Shown: piece by piece, positions 36,125-46,570 of the stretch
Layout: every line of letters begins with the position of its first letter
How positions within the stretch are numbered: position 1 is the first letter of the stretch
Source: Eremomyces bilateralis CBS 781.70
Lineage: Eukaryota; Ascomycota; Dothideomycetes; Eremomycetales; Eremomycetaceae
Assembly (NCBI RefSeq): GCF_010015585.1
Contig: NW_022985084.1
Coordinates: forward strand, 107,985 to 171,984
DNA length: 64,000 bases
Direction of reading: 5' to 3'
The notes under the pieces: generated by a model
The model's database searches: none
What the model was told of the DNA's origin: nothing
The model's input: only the letters and a program-made list of their open reading frames with translations
Made by a program: the position numbers and the translations under genes

Positions 36125-37124
36125 AGCCCAAGCGTGTGGTGTGGCAGATTCTCTTGCGAATCAAGGAGTGGTAATCCAACGTGCTACCGACCACATATGG
36201 CGGACATGCCCTTCTTCACCCCTAGTACCTGGCTGCCACAACTTCACCATGTACCGGTCGTCCTTGCACACACAGGCGGATCCGTTTCAAGTGGCAAGAC
36301 GCTTGGAACGCGGTGAACAAAGCCTGAGCAGTTGGACTCTGGAGTCGACATGCGAATGCGGAGAGGTGAAGGCGCAGATTACGCGGAGGATGTCGTCGAC
36401 ACCGAGTGATTACAACCGCTTGGCTATTATTGGCCCGTTCGTTCAATGAATTATGGGCCCGCGATCTCGGTTATTCAGGGATCATTATTGCACGTGACCC
36501 ATCATAATTCCGAGTTTTCGGTCCTGACTCCCTGCCCGATCGCTTGGCACTGCCGCATCGGACTTGGGGATAATCACATGACTTCCCTGGGCCCGATCAC
36601 GTGTATAGAAAAAGATATCGCATGCACGAGCTACGAATGGATGGAGGTAAGGAGTTGCTTTGGACAGGTAAACTGAGTAAGTAGGCGTAGTAGGGCGATA
36701 TTCAAATTGGAGTGCAGCCCTTGTCCAAACTCCAACCTGCAGTACCGGGTGTAGTACCGGGCACAGCCTGGGATTTCTCTGGCCGGCACAAAGACATAAG
36801 CCTGGCATCGATAAACAGCATAGAGCATAAGAACCTGTAGAGGACAAAGAATCAACCCATTGGTATTCATGTTTAGTTATACAGTGCCAACCACACCAAC
36901 GCTCTCGCGACACATACTCAACCCATCCGATAGCCATCCCAAAGGAAACATTAGATTATAAACAAGGGGCTCGAATCGCAGGAAGAGCAATTCATGGGAC
37001 GATTCCTTGCAAACCCATCCTGCCATTTCTGCGACATGAAACCGGCCATCATCTCATCGGCAACCATCACGGTTTTGACGTTGTGAAGTCGCCTGAAAAG
37101 GCGTTTTGCTGTCGTTCTCGTCGT
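36125..37124. other. Intergenic region sreA / tvp15
   Basis: About 1 kb upstream of sreA and downstream of tvp15. It contains two CACGTG hexamers near 36490 and 36597 and no supportable gene. Short frames such as 36141-36449 (+) show no family resemblance. Confidence 0.45.
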
Positions 37125-37816
37125 TTACACCTGCTCCGCGCCCCAGCCAACATCGGCGTCCCTGTGCTGCATATCAGTCCCCACTGCTAACCGAACCCAA
37201 CAACGCAACCTTACCTCATATTCGCCGGCGGCTCAATGCTGGGGATGAACTCGAGGACCACGTATCCAATGCCAATGATCCCGACAATCGTCCCGGCCAC
37301 GTATTTCGTCCAATGGTCGCCGACGACGATGGAGCCGACGAAGATGTAGAAGATGCCACGGCCGATGAAGGAGAGCATGAACGACGCATAGCGGGCGATT
37401 TGCGGCGGTATTTGAAACTCTTTGGCGCGGGTTAGTCGATGCGGCGCAGTGGTGATGGAGAGCAGCCTTACCAAGGAATGCGGTGCCTGTAGGAAATGCG
37501 CATTAGCATATGGATGAGGATTTCCCAGCGGTCTATCGAGTGCTTACCCAAACCAAAGATGATCACGTATGCTCCGACAATGAAGCTCTGTCTATTCCCC
37601 GTGTCAACTTCCGCACGCCTCGTACGTGAGCGGGATGCCGCGACCTACATCGAAGTCTCGACAAAGAACTGCCCGATGCCTCCTAGCACTATGAACACCC
37701 CGACCGCCAAGTTGACGATTCGACTGAGACATGTTAGCTCGTGCGACGGGAGGTCGCATTGGAGATGGCAGCATCGGGGGAGCCTGGCAAACGCACAAAA
37801 TGTCTGAGAAGTCCAT
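37125..37816 (-). CDS. tvp15: Golgi membrane protein Tvp15 (COPI-associated family)
   Basis: Small four-helix membrane protein of the late Golgi vesicle / COPI-associated family, about 129 aa. Predicted exons on the minus strand: 37816-37797, 37723-37649, 37585-37548, 37486-37472, 37419-37215 and 37161-37125. The assembled N terminus reads MDFSDIFRIVNLAVGV, and family blocks FIVLGGIGQFF, YASFMLSFIGRGIFYIFVG and YVVLEFIPSIEPPANMR follow. One exon is only 15 nt, and phase requires it. The last exon is inferred because AAT ATG AG is followed by a strong GTAAGG donor and a downstream acceptor opens a short tail ending WGAEQV. Without it the protein would stop right after NMR. The least certain acceptor is the GAG before 37585. 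Role: membrane traffic at the Golgi, by family. Confidence 0.85.
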
Positions 37817-38231
37817 GACGGTCGATGGGAGAGTTCCACGGTTCCGTTGACGGTAACGACGTATTCTACGGTCGCCGGAAGAGGGAGGATGCAGAAAGGA
37901 AGGGATATGTGGCAGATAAATAGATGGCGAAGTGGTTGTTGTCGGACTAAGCTTCCTTTTGATGACGGCAACCTGCCAAAGTGCCAAAGCTGCACTGCCT
38001 GGCGCAGCGTGGTTCCAGGGGGCAGGGGGTCGGTTTCGGGCTTTCGGCAAATCTGATGTTGCGGGCGCCTCATCTCCGATGTCTCCCCAACCCCTGACAG
38101 CTGACGCCATCACGCAGTTTCGCGTCTCACTCGCATGCGCTCCATCATCGAGATCTCTCCAATACTTGTAGACACTAGAATTCTTTATGTACTATATAAT
38201 TACATGATGGTTCTTGACGCGCCGGAACGAC
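37817..38231. other. Intergenic region tvp15 / D-amino-acid oxidase
   Basis: A 415 bp spacer upstream of tvp15 and downstream of the oxidase gene (both on the minus strand). It probably holds the tvp15 promoter. No gene seen. Confidence 0.45.
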
Positions 38232-39483
38232 TTATAACTTCGCGCGAGTGTTCTGGATGCTGTCCACCAACCGCTCCACCTCCAACGCTGAACCATACGA
38301 TGACTGATATCCATACCCTCCATGGCCATAGCAATGAACCACCCATTTCCCATCAAACCGCTCTTTCTCCACGCGTGGACCGCCTTCGCGCAAGGGACGG
38401 AGACCGACGCCGTGTCGGATGATGCTCAACGCCTCGATGCCTTTCCCGTTCGTCAAGCTCGGACAGAGCGCCACGGCGCGCTTCATGATGCGGATCGCCA
38501 GGTTGGGATCCGGCTGCGATTCCCAGCTGTGTTTCTGGAAGCATCCTCCGAGGATCGTACCGCCGCCTAGTTCATGTCAGCGATTGGATGGCGCCGTTCG
38601 GGGCGAATATACTCACCGGCTGCTCGCTCCATGATGTATGTAACTTCATCTCCGCCGTCATCGGTTCCGCTGATGCTGGGCATCACGCCGGCTTCATTGC
38701 GTACCACGACGATCTGCCCGCGGCCAGGGAATAGTTTGGTATCCATGACACCGCCCAGCTTCAGTGACGATAGTCCCGTACAGTTGATGGCGATATCGGC
38801 TTGCTTTCCCGTGTGATGCATGCCATAGACCTCGGACAGATGCGAGACGACGGCTCGCTTGAACACAACCCCGTTCTTCAAGCACTGCGAGACGAGCCAT
38901 GGGAGGTACACGGCCGAGTTGATGCAGACCGACGTGAAGCCCTTCCCGGAGTCGACGCCTTCGGGAAGCTCGCTCGGAGACAACACCCTGAAGTCGGGCA
39001 CCAGGTTCTGGTACCACGGGTTTTCTTTCATGAGGCTGCTGAACCACTCACCGGTCGGACTGCCGGCATCTTTGGCTCGGTTGTACAGCTTCACCGGCTG
39101 ATAATGGATTGCTGCATCCGGGACGTCGTTGACTAGACGTTGCAACTCCGGCCATGTCTCTCGTTCCAGTTGAGCAAGTAGGGTACCTTCCGCCCCATAC
39201 CTGCTTGTATGTCAGACGGTGTTCCAAGAGCCATTGGAAGGGTATGTTGGATTTACGGTAGAAAGTTTGCTCCTGCCCAGGGACTCGCGTATTCAACGTC
39301 ATAGTCGCCTGGCATATGCTTCGCTAATACAGTCACGGATGTCCCTCGTTTGGCGGACAGATTTAGGGCACACGTCAGCCCGATGACACCGGCCCTTGAG
39401 TCGATTAGCATTCTACGATGGAAAAGGAGGTGCATGGTGGTTTACCCAAGTACGCAGATGTTCATCTCAACATTGTTGGCCAT
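38232..39483 (-). CDS. D-amino-acid oxidase, peroxisomal
   Basis: FAD-dependent enzyme that oxidatively deaminates D-amino acids to 2-oxo acids, ammonia and hydrogen peroxide. Exons on the minus strand: 39483-39446, 39394-39257, 39200-38617 and 38566-38232, giving 364 aa. The FAD-binding GxGxxG is formed across the first intron (residues G13, G15, G18 in VLGAGVIGLTCAL). The family blocks HMPGDYDVEYASPWAGANF, INCTGLSSLKLGG, GRGQIVVVRNE, the arginine-bearing GVGLRPLREGG and HCYGHGGYGYQSSYGSA are present. The C terminus is Ala-Lys-Leu, a type 1 peroxisomal targeting signal, so the product should be imported by Pex5. Size and all catalytic blocks are normal; nothing suggests decay. Confidence 0.95.
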
Positions 39484-40814
39484 TGTGAGTAACCAACTAG
39501 GCCAAATGGTCTTCTGGGGGTGTCGTTTCGTAGCCTTGACGAAGTAGAGATACAATTGTAAATCGCTTATGAGTAACAATATGACTCCCTCTCTGGATTG
39601 AAGATGAATTGGAAATAGGACAGACTTATTAAATACTCATTAACTGCCTTATCGTAAGATCGTTCACAAAAGTTTGCGGAGTCTCCATCGGATCCACCCG
39701 CCACCACATCACAATTCCGATCACCCATTTCGGTGATGGTGAGGGGCAATGCAGGATTCAGGGATGCAGCTCTTATCGATAACGATTAAGCCAGCCAAAC
39801 GCCAAACCACGTGATGTGTGGTAGATTCTCCAGAAAAGCGGGTCGGGACACGAATCCAAACGGAGCCCCTGACTGGCACTGATTGTACTGAATCTAGAAA
39901 TATTGTGAACTACTTGTCTCTCTCCAACCTTAACTTTATAGAGCACATTATAATACTCCGTACCACCACAGCGACATCCACTGCCCATCTGCCATTACCA
40001 CCAGCAACTGGTGCGCTACCGCTTGCCCAACACGGCAAACCTTAACCGTTTACATCCCCAATAACCAGCTTACCTCATCCACGATTGTGGGCGCTAGATC
40101 CCTAATCTAGCGCCAACGTTCGAATCGATAATGCGGTCCAAACAATAACTTAATATAGCTTCCAGTTTGAGGTAGTCTCCTTAAGCCCATTTATCCTCCG
40201 CCATCATGCCGAAAGATAATGAAGCTATTGAATCTAGAATCCAGAGAGCCCACCAATCAATCCCTCATGGCCAAATTCCCAATTTCAAGGCGTTGGAGCG
40301 TGAATTTGACGTACCATACCAACGAGGACGAGGAATGAAGGGGAGGTGATGGGAGCAGCAGGATGGGCAATCCTGTTTGCCGGGAGTTCGATCTGTTTTT
40401 CATGAAGCACATCCATGGAGGCTCTTAGTCTCGTTTATAGCGAGTGGCACTATCCCTTCGAGGTACACAAGAGTCGTCGTTGCGGGTTTGGATATGGATT
40501 TCTAAGGGACGGTGTTCGGTGTTAGTCACTAAAACCAAGTCTCGTTTCCGTCCTCGCACATCTTTCTGAAGCCGTGTATCATTTTCCTGTGGGAACCCCT
40601 GTGCTAAGGTACGCTTCATTAGTATAACTTCTTGCCTCCCACCTCATCGACAAGATCCGAGAGATGATATCAGTGTGTCTTTACGAAACTCCGAAATCCC
40701 TGACGTAGAATGTTGGATGATTTGTCTTAAATGTTGTACATTTGTGAAGCAAGATGCCAGGATATTACCAAACTCCAATGCTTCCGAGGGTGTATGAACG
40801 TACATGACCTCATC
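39484..40814. other. Intergenic region upstream of the D-amino-acid oxidase
   Basis: About 1.3 kb holding the oxidase promoter and the 3' side of pex12. Frames are short. No gene or repeat could be supported. Confidence 0.45.
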
Positions 40815-42252
40815 TTAAATGATCACCCTTCTCAGCACCTCAGTCCCACCTAATAACTTCATCGCCGTGACCGCACATCGACCTTTCCCGCTCTCCCATC
40901 TTCCCTCCCTGCTCCCTTCCTCAGCGCCCCATCCCTCTTCCCCACCGCCGCCTTCCATGAACGCCTCTTGCCGCTCATGCGTACCCTCTACCCACTTGTG
41001 GACGCAGACATAGCAGAAGACATACCCCGATGGCGACACCGTAGGGTTTACAATAGCGTTGCCGCAGATCGGGCAATCGGAGTTCGTCTCCTTGGTCGGG
41101 GCAGGGACGGTGAGGATTGGGAGGAGGGTCGTGGTGGAGATGGGCGGGCTTCTAGATTCGGTCTCCGTTGATCCGGGCAGCGACTTTTCCGGCTCGGGAT
41201 GGCTTGGATCAGTGGGTGATAGGGTGACTTTGGGCGGGCTTGGGAGACTCGCAACCACGGGTGGCGGCAGCTCCAAGCCCTCGGATGCCTTTCGGGTGAG
41301 TTGTCGCGCAAAGTCGGACGCGTGCCACCACTCGAGGAACTTGAGCGCGAATATGGATGTCGGTAAGAGGATTCGGAGGGAGGAGAGGATACGTGGGTAG
41401 ATCGCGCCGGCCATGACTCTCGGGTTGAACATGGAGCTATTCTGACCCGGTCTCGCTCCTTTCGGTGGTTGTAATGGGGGGTTCGTCAACAATTCAATCG
41501 CCTTGTGATCCGCCTCCCCTAGCCGCCGTACTCTCGTCCCAATGAGCCATAAGAACGGCGACGAATATTTGGTGCCGTCGAACAGATACGCAAGGTTAAA
41601 CGCGATGATCGCGAAGTAGTAGGCCGCGTTGATGCTCGGGTAGACCTTCCGCAGAAACCACTTGTAGTAGAACATGAACCTCTGCCTCACGGTCGCGTTC
41701 GGTGGGAGATCATCTCTCCGATAGTTCGAGCCCAGTAACGAAGAATGGGCTGCATGCACGTCGTACGAGGCATCCAGCTTCCGTTTTATATAAGGCAACC
41801 CGACCATGATCGCCAAGTTCTTCCAGACATCCACCTCCTTCAACTTCAACGCTTCGCGCACATGGCCGGCCGCCCGAACCTGCGCGCGCGGGACCTCTCC
41901 GCCTTTGATGCGCAGCACGCGCTCGCGTTTCAGGTTGTAGAAGTTCTCCGTGAAGCCGCCGCCGTAGACCTTGAGATAGTGGCGCTCGATGAGGAGCATG
42001 AGCAGTGCGTAGAGCTCGTCGAAGGAGTTGAGGATACGGAGGAGGTAGCGGGGGTGTCGGTGGGTGGCAACGGCGAGGAGGTAGCGGAGGGATGGGGGGA
42101 GGAGGGAGGAGAGCTGTTCTTCGGATATGATCTCTGCGTCGTGGTTAGTCTCGAGAGCGGAATGGTTGCGAAGACGCGGCGTGGAATGGTATACCGAATA
42201 GCGACGGCTTCTGGTCGTCGAAGCCATTCTGGAGGTTGGACATGAACTCCAT
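40815..42252 (-). CDS. pex12: Peroxin Pex12, RING-type E3 of the peroxisomal import machinery
   Basis: Peroxisomal membrane RING protein that, with Pex2 and Pex10, ubiquitinates the import receptor Pex5. Two exons on the minus strand, 42252-42195 and 42133-40815, give 458 aa. The long frame has a non-ATG upstream extension. The first exon read from the ATG at 42252 joins in frame through a split Glu codon and gives the usual short N terminus. Family blocks SLLPPSLRYLLAVATHRHP and FDELYALLMLLIERHYL are present, with membrane segments between residues about 230 and 340. The C-terminal degenerate RING starts near C373 (CPIC, then FCYVC). It lacks part of the zinc ligands, as Pex12 does. The region between (about 310-365) is a proline-rich linker. 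Confidence 0.93.
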
Positions 42253-42734
42253 CTTGCAGGTGTTGACTCTTTCTGTCTTTCAGCACTATCGGAGCATTGT
42301 CTATGGAGATTTTGAAGGTTGAAGGTAGTCTTGATGGCGTTTATGATGAACAACCCCGTTGCCGAGGCTGAGGTCATGCCAGGGTCCACATCTGATATCA
42401 AAGCCGCAAGATGACTTCAGTTCTTACAACTGCACTCAATACCACCAAATCCCGAAGCATTCGGGTATGGAAAACTATCAAACTATTACCAACGGTATCA
42501 ACGTACTCCGGGGAGTGGCAACTTTGCCTGGTATAAAACGGTTGACGCTTTACATATCAACCCAAACAAGGCCGTCGCCGAGATACGGTCAAGTACGGTC
42601 AGAACAATACCCTATAGTTATTGAGTATTTCGATTTACAGTTACATATTGCTAACGTTGCTCACCCATGTGCTGTCCTTGAGAGGGAGAGGAGCTCTATT
42701 TTACACTAATCCTATCAACATTCTAAGTATCCCA
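42253..42734. other. Intergenic region pex12 / hydrolase relic
   Basis: A 482 bp spacer that should contain the pex12 promoter. No gene is visible. Confidence 0.45.
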
Positions 42735-43826
42735 TCATAGCCCCTCATAAAAGTCCAACAGCTTCTTCGCTGCTGTTCTCCATTGCAAATCATTCTGCAT
42801 ATGATGCCCCGAACCTTCCACAAGTGCAAACCTCACTCCATTGCTCTCATTATTCCCCCACCGTTTTTTCTTGCGATACACCGCTTCAGTCTCATCAGCC
42901 TTTCCCTCTGTCTTCCCTTCCCTCACCAAGGTTTTGTAATCATCCCGGTACCTCACCGTCAGCTTCTCCTCGATATCCGCCGACGTGATCGCATCCTTCG
43001 ATGCCGCCATGATCAACATCCGCGGTCAGGTGCCCCATCTAGTGATCCGCGTGAGGACGTTCGCCGTCTTCAGGAACGGCAAGGCCATACCCCAGGGCCA
43101 GAGCATGCTTTCGGACGCCGGCATCTGCGCCTCGAACTCGGCGACCCGCTCCATGGGAAAGTCGTCGCAGGAGAACGCACGCTTGACGAGGCGGGTGGAG
43201 GAGAGCAGCGACATGGGGTGGCCGAGGTGGAACAGCATGCGGACGTACATCCACGGGTCGATCCAGAACCAGTTGTAGTAGGCCGGGCCGCTAGGAAGAG
43301 TTTGCATCGCTGATGCGTATAGTCGGATCAAGATAACCTCACCTCCCCGTCCCCGGAACCGCGCCCAGCAGCGCCAATCCCCTTACCCTTACATCCCCAT
43401 CCGCCAGCAAAAACCGACTCAACCCACCCACCGACGAATGCCCCACCAACGCCACCTCCGTATCCACCCCATTTACCTCCCCTTCCCTCTTCTCCGCCTC
43501 CCTTATCCCTGCCAAAAATCATCCGCGATCGCCCGCTTACTTGTGAAATATAGTCGTAGATACCCCGGGTCCCACGACTGCCCGCGCCCGCGCGCGGAGA
43601 CCGCGTAGCATGGGATGTTGCGGTTTTGGGAGAAGAATTCGAGGAAGGCAAGCCAGACGAGAGCGGAGCCGCAGCCGCCGTGGCAGAAGAAGAGGGGGGT
43701 GGGGGTGCGGGGGCCAGCGTAGAGGAGCTCGAGGGGGCCGGCGGGGCCGGGGATGTAGGAGCGGGTGATGGTGTCGGGGAGGGGGATCGGGGGGTTGTTT
43801 TGTTTGAAGAATGAGATACCGGGCAT
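42735..43826 (-). pseudogene. Alpha/beta-hydrolase gene with frameshift and in-frame stop
   Basis: Serine hydrolase of the alpha/beta fold; the substrate cannot be named. Two exons on the minus strand, 43826-43343 and 43290-42735, would encode about 346 aa. Present: the oxyanion HGG in LFFCHGGCGSA, a nucleophile elbow VGHSSVGG, an acid-region LIMAASKDA and the catalytic histidine in EGSGHHMQND. Three defects are seen. One base appears missing in a T5 run (positions 43514-43518). A TGA lies in frame at 43026-43028, with about 94 conserved-looking codons after it. The nucleophile motif reads G-H-S-S-V instead of GxSxG. A 32-nt intron could bypass the frameshift but would be shorter than other introns here. 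The spliced frame is otherwise coherent. It may be a recent pseudogene; sequencing error could explain the indel but less easily the stop. Confidence 0.65.
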
Positions 43827-44344
43827 GATGGACTGATTGACACTCGGATAGGACTAGTAGAACGCAAGGAGACTTGAGCGAGGGAGACAGTTTGGGAGAC
43901 TTGGAATACGTTCAGGTTTCTGTTACTTAACTTGGGTTCGAATTACGGTATTAACGTTGGAAATAAGTTATCTTAACTGAATAGCCAGGGAGTCATCCAT
44001 ATTTAAGATGAATGGCACTTCGCAGTCACTGTTGTTGCTCATATTTACCCCGGAGTTCAGCTGGTGTCACCGAGCGCCACATGGCGAGTCTATCTTGGCG
44101 TTCGTGAGATTCATTCTCTGCAGTGTTGCGTCATTCCGATCAGGTTACCAAGTTCGAAAGACGGGTGCCAGGAGGCAAGAGTGCATAGGGAAGAAAAATC
44201 GGATGCCGCCAATTGAGGCGCGAGTGATTGACATTGATAACGCCTCCAGGGCTGGAATAACCCGGTTGCTTCCGCATGCGATATTAGTTGGTGAGTCCTA
44301 TTTTTGGTCCACCGCTTCCTTCAGTATTTCAGCACTTCGGCACT
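43827..44344. other. Intergenic region hydrolase relic / nmd3
   Basis: A 518 bp spacer downstream of nmd3 and upstream of the hydrolase relic. No gene or notable repeat seen. Confidence 0.45.
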
Positions 44345-46002
44345 TCAGCCACCCTCAATGTTCATCTCATCGAAATCATCGAGCAATTGCTCCATTCGGA
44401 TGCGCGGTCCGTCCTCCGACTCATCGTCGTCTTCCTCCTCGACGTCCGACATGACGTCGGCGTCGCGGTTCGCCTCCTTCTGCGCTTTGTACAATGCGAT
44501 CGTGGCCTGCAGCTCCTCATCTTCCTCGACATCACGCATGAACAGCTCGTAATCGCGATCGGTGCGGTCCTTATCCTGCTTCCTCGGCGCCAGCTCGTCT
44601 TCTTCCTGCGCCATCCGCTTGAGCCGCCAGTTCCGCTTCTTGGACTTCGGCTTGCGGGGATAGTGTTTCTTGACGAGGATGACGTCGGGGATGGTGGAGC
44701 CCCATCGATGGTTCTGCTCGATGGCGTCGAAGTTCTCGTTATTGAAGTTGCCGCCGGTCAGATTGTAGCCGAGCACGGCGTCGCCGGGATGGAGGATCCC
44801 ACCGAGGTGGGTTCGCACCAGGTACGTGGTGTCGTTGACGCCGAAATCCGACGCGCGAGCGATAGTAGCCTCGGCGAGGAAGAAGCGGCCTTTCGAGACG
44901 CCGAGCGGTTCGATGTCGAGGACGACGAATTCCACGAGCTGCTGGACGTCCGCCATGCTGCGGAACGGGCTGTGCCAGTATTCCTTGCCGGAGATTTCAG
45001 CCGTCTGCAGCGTGTTCGGGTCGAGGAGGTTGATGGCCGTGCCGACCCGGGAGCAGAGCGCAAGCGGAGACATTTGCCCGATCTGGTTGGCCAGCTTGAT
45101 CGGCAGCGCGACCAGATCGTCCTTGCATATCGGTATGATCTCCACGGAGAAGGAGAACTTGTAGGACTTGGTCGACGTGTGGACGTTGGTGGAAATCAGC
45201 GTGCTGGATTTCTTCATTTGGATCGGTGTCACGGATGCCAGGAAATCCGTGAATTTGTCCGCGTGACTCCGTTGCCCGAAGTAGAAATCGATCCCGTCGA
45301 CCACTTCTTTGATGTTGGTGGTGTCCTTATGCGCGCCATGCTTCAGGATCAGTTGTTCGAGATATAAGAAGGTCCGCTTGTGCGGCACTTTCTGCCGGAG
45401 CTGCACCACGGCTCGCCAGGTGTTATGCGTGTATGACTTCTGACAGTCCGGGCACTGCTGTGACGCCGTGATGTACTCGACGTCAAAGGTTTGCTGGACG
45501 ATGGCACCGCTGGTCCCGCCATTGCCCATATTGACATCTGAATTCGGCGTGTCGCCATATCCCACCAACTGCGATGCGGTCTGCTGCACGGTGATCTTCA
45601 CCTTCAACCGCCGCGAATGCGGCTCCGTCCATATGAACTTCGCGTCCGTCATCCGCACCCGGTTCAGTCCTAGCAGCCGCCGTAAACATACTGCGAGGAG
45701 TTGCGGCGATTCAGGCGGAGCGACCAGCCATTGGTTGGGTGGCGATAACCAGCGATCGCAGTCTTTGCAGAAGTGGAGGGTGGTTTCGCGTTGGATGCCT
45801 TCGGTGATGTCGACGGAGAGTTTAAAGCAGTCGTCGCAGAGGGCGCCCGCAGCGCTGGTTCCATCGATGGGAGCACCGCATTTGTAGCAGAGGATTCTTC
45901 AAGATGTTAGCGTGGGTCGTACTTTGGAGAGGAACGGATAACTTACGTTGCGGCGCTCCGAGGGATCTGTTGGATCGGAACGATGTCGCTGTCTATCTCC
46001 AT
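44345..46002 (-). CDS. nmd3: 60S ribosomal subunit nuclear export adapter Nmd3
   Basis: Adapter that carries the pre-60S subunit to the exportin Crm1. Two exons on the minus strand, 46002-45947 and 45896-44345, give 535 aa. The N-terminal zinc domain carries paired cysteines starting at about C22/C25 (ILCYKCG), then ALCDDC and FCKDC, and later QQCPDC. The family blocks VDITEGIQRE, FTDFLASVTPIQMKKSS and GRVGTAINLLDP-like sequence are present. The C terminus has acidic and leucine-containing stretches typical of the nuclear export signal and ends in a short glycine-rich tail. The first exon starts at MEIDSDIVPI, a usual Nmd3 start, and its AC|A junction restores frame. It diverges from bioDA. 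Confidence 0.95.
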
Positions 46003-46570
46003 ATTGAATGAAGCGCCCGTGGCGGAATGTGTCGGTGATGTGATTGTAGTGTATTTGGGAAGAGGGATCCTCTCGCGCGGAGATATATGTTCCCACTTCC
46101 CAGATGTTGCTGAGAAATAACTTTTGCAGCAGGGGAATTTCGCCACCAGACTCTTGAATTTGGTCGCCAATGTTGAGTCAGAGCATTGGAATTGGCATCC
46201 GTACTATGACGACAACTTCGGAATGGGATTTAGAGGCGACGATTTATGTAGGAGTAGTTTAAACAATGGTCGCTTAGCATAACTCTATTAATCTTCTCTA
46301 CGCCGAGATTTCCATCGGATTGATCGGCTGAAATCCCACTTTGATGCCTGACAATCGAGACGGAGGGACCATATATCGCAAGGCTACTAGGCAGCAATGT
46401 ACCCACCGACGTCGGGGCTCGGGCTTGGTGATGTTAATAATAAATAATAATACGGAATACTGATGAGTGTAACTGCCAGTCTCAGAAGCTCAGGACTGCA
46501 TCAGTAAACAATCCCGTATTGCCTTTATCCTCCACCTGGGCCTCATCGCCCCTCAATTCCTTCTCCCACC
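46003..46570. promoter_or_regulatory. Divergent promoter nmd3 / bioDA
   Basis: A 568 bp space between divergent genes, presumed to carry both promoters. An AT-rich stretch (TAATAATAAATAATAATA) lies at about 46435-46452. No coding potential seen. Confidence 0.4.

Noticed and set aside
40815-42401. A 528-codon unspliced version of pex12
   Set aside because: It starts with a non-ATG codon and its first 90 residues are unlike Pex12, whereas the 20-residue spliced exon from 42252 gives the family N terminus.
43328-43867. Second minus-strand frame (179 codons) in the hydrolase region with Gly-rich tail
   Set aside because: It is a shifted frame of the hydrolase exon; its Gly/Pro-rich sequence has no family resemblance.
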